DNA from: Xaviernesmea rhizosphaerae
GTDB lineage: Bacteria; Pseudomonadota; Alphaproteobacteria; Rhizobiales; Rhizobiaceae
Reading direction: 5' to 3'
DNA: 64,000 bases
Assembly (NCBI RefSeq): GCF_001938945.1
Contig: NZ_MKIO01000030.1
Coordinates: 62,001-126,000, forward strand
A program made the translations under genes and the position numbers. This document shows positions 63,775 through 64,000 of the stretch, in pieces. The notes under the pieces are model-generated. The model saw only the letters and a program-made list of their open reading frames with translations. It ran no database searches and was not told the DNA's origin. Every line of letters begins with the position of its first letter. Position 1 is the first letter of the stretch.

Positions 63775-64000
63775 TCACACGTTGAGGAGCAGGAACTCGC
63801 GCTCCCACGGGCTGATCACCTGCATGAAGGTCTCGAACTCGCCGCGTTTGATGCCGCAATAGATGGCGATGAACTCGGCCGAGAACACCTCCGCCAGGTC
63901 CGGCTCCGATTCCAGCGCCGAAATGGCTTCGAGCAGGCCGCGCGGCAGGTCGATGGTCTTGTCGTTGACCGTGTCGTCGGATGGCGCGGTCGGCTCCAGC
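63775..64000 (-). CDS. Glutamine-synthetase-family protein, C-terminus only (PuuA-like)
   Basis: The last 75 codons of a gene entering from the right edge: ...TVNDKTIDLPRGLLEAISALESEPDLAEVFSAEFIAIYCGIKRGEFETFMQVISPWEREFLLLNV. The R-G-E-x-E-x-F and S-x-W-E-R-x-x-L-L end is typical of the class with gamma-glutamylpolyamine synthetases. The stop is 8 bp before the PuuB-like start, so the two form one operon. The N-terminus is outside the window. Confidence 0.85.
   Translation of the reverse strand, partial: LEPTAPSDDTVNDKTIDLPRGLLEAISALESEPDLAEVFSAEFIAIYCGIKRGEFETFMQVISPWEREFLLLNV

Overview
The window is chromosomal DNA of an alphaproteobacterium of the Rhizobiaceae (Rhizobium/Agrobacterium/Sinorhizobium group). 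The evidence is a single large flagellar regulon in rhizobial order, with motB-motC-fliK, motE, flaF-flbT, the orphan regulator rem and several tandem flagellins. It is followed by a rhizobial alpha-glucoside operon (aglR-E-F-G-A-K) and a zwf-pgl-edd operon. Base composition is GC-rich, so many long antisense open frames are shadows. I cannot name the species.

Region 1 (1-39311) is the flagellar cluster. Leftward run fliG(partial)-fliN-fliM-motA. Divergent rightward run: DUF1217-type protein-flgF-fliI-small membrane protein. Next come flgB-flgC-fliE-flgG-flgA-flgI-motE-flgH-fliL-fliP, five flagellin genes each with its own flanking signals, a FliH-like gene-motB-motC-fliK-lytic transglycosylase, rem, and flgE-flgK-flgL-flaF-flbT-flgD-fliQ-flhA-fliR-FliJ-like-FlgJ-like-FlgN-like-membrane protein. 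Together these supply the switch, stator, export gate, rod, hook, filament and much of the regulation. fliF and flhB are not seen and presumably lie left of the window.

Region 2 (39370-47516) opens with a tandem array of intergenic palindromes. It continues with a small surface-polysaccharide locus: a GT2 glycosyltransferase, a GT4 glycosyltransferase, a WecG/TagA/CpsF-type transferase, a DUF6492-type protein, a Wzx-like flippase and a Wzz/GumC-like chain-length protein with a long low-complexity tail instead of a kinase.

Region 3 (47893-57548) holds folD, then the alpha-glucoside operon with a divergent LacI-type repressor and two identical 14-bp palindromic operators, then a PilZ-like gene. 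Region 4 (57785-64000) holds edd-pgl-zwf (Entner-Doudoroff/oxidative pentose phosphate), a PuuB-like FAD oxidoreductase and the end of a glutamine-synthetase-family gene, all leftward.

The least ordinary signal is in the flagellin locus. Three flagellins carry a 72-bp leader that is almost identical, more so than the synonymous sites of the genes that follow. In this leader the ribosome-binding site can pair with an upstream UGUCCC. The fourth flagellin keeps the same hairpin with a different loop and compensating sequence, and the fifth keeps a weak version. With flbT and flaF in the same cluster this looks like a family of post-transcriptional control elements. No tRNA, rRNA, CRISPR array, insertion sequence or prophage was seen.
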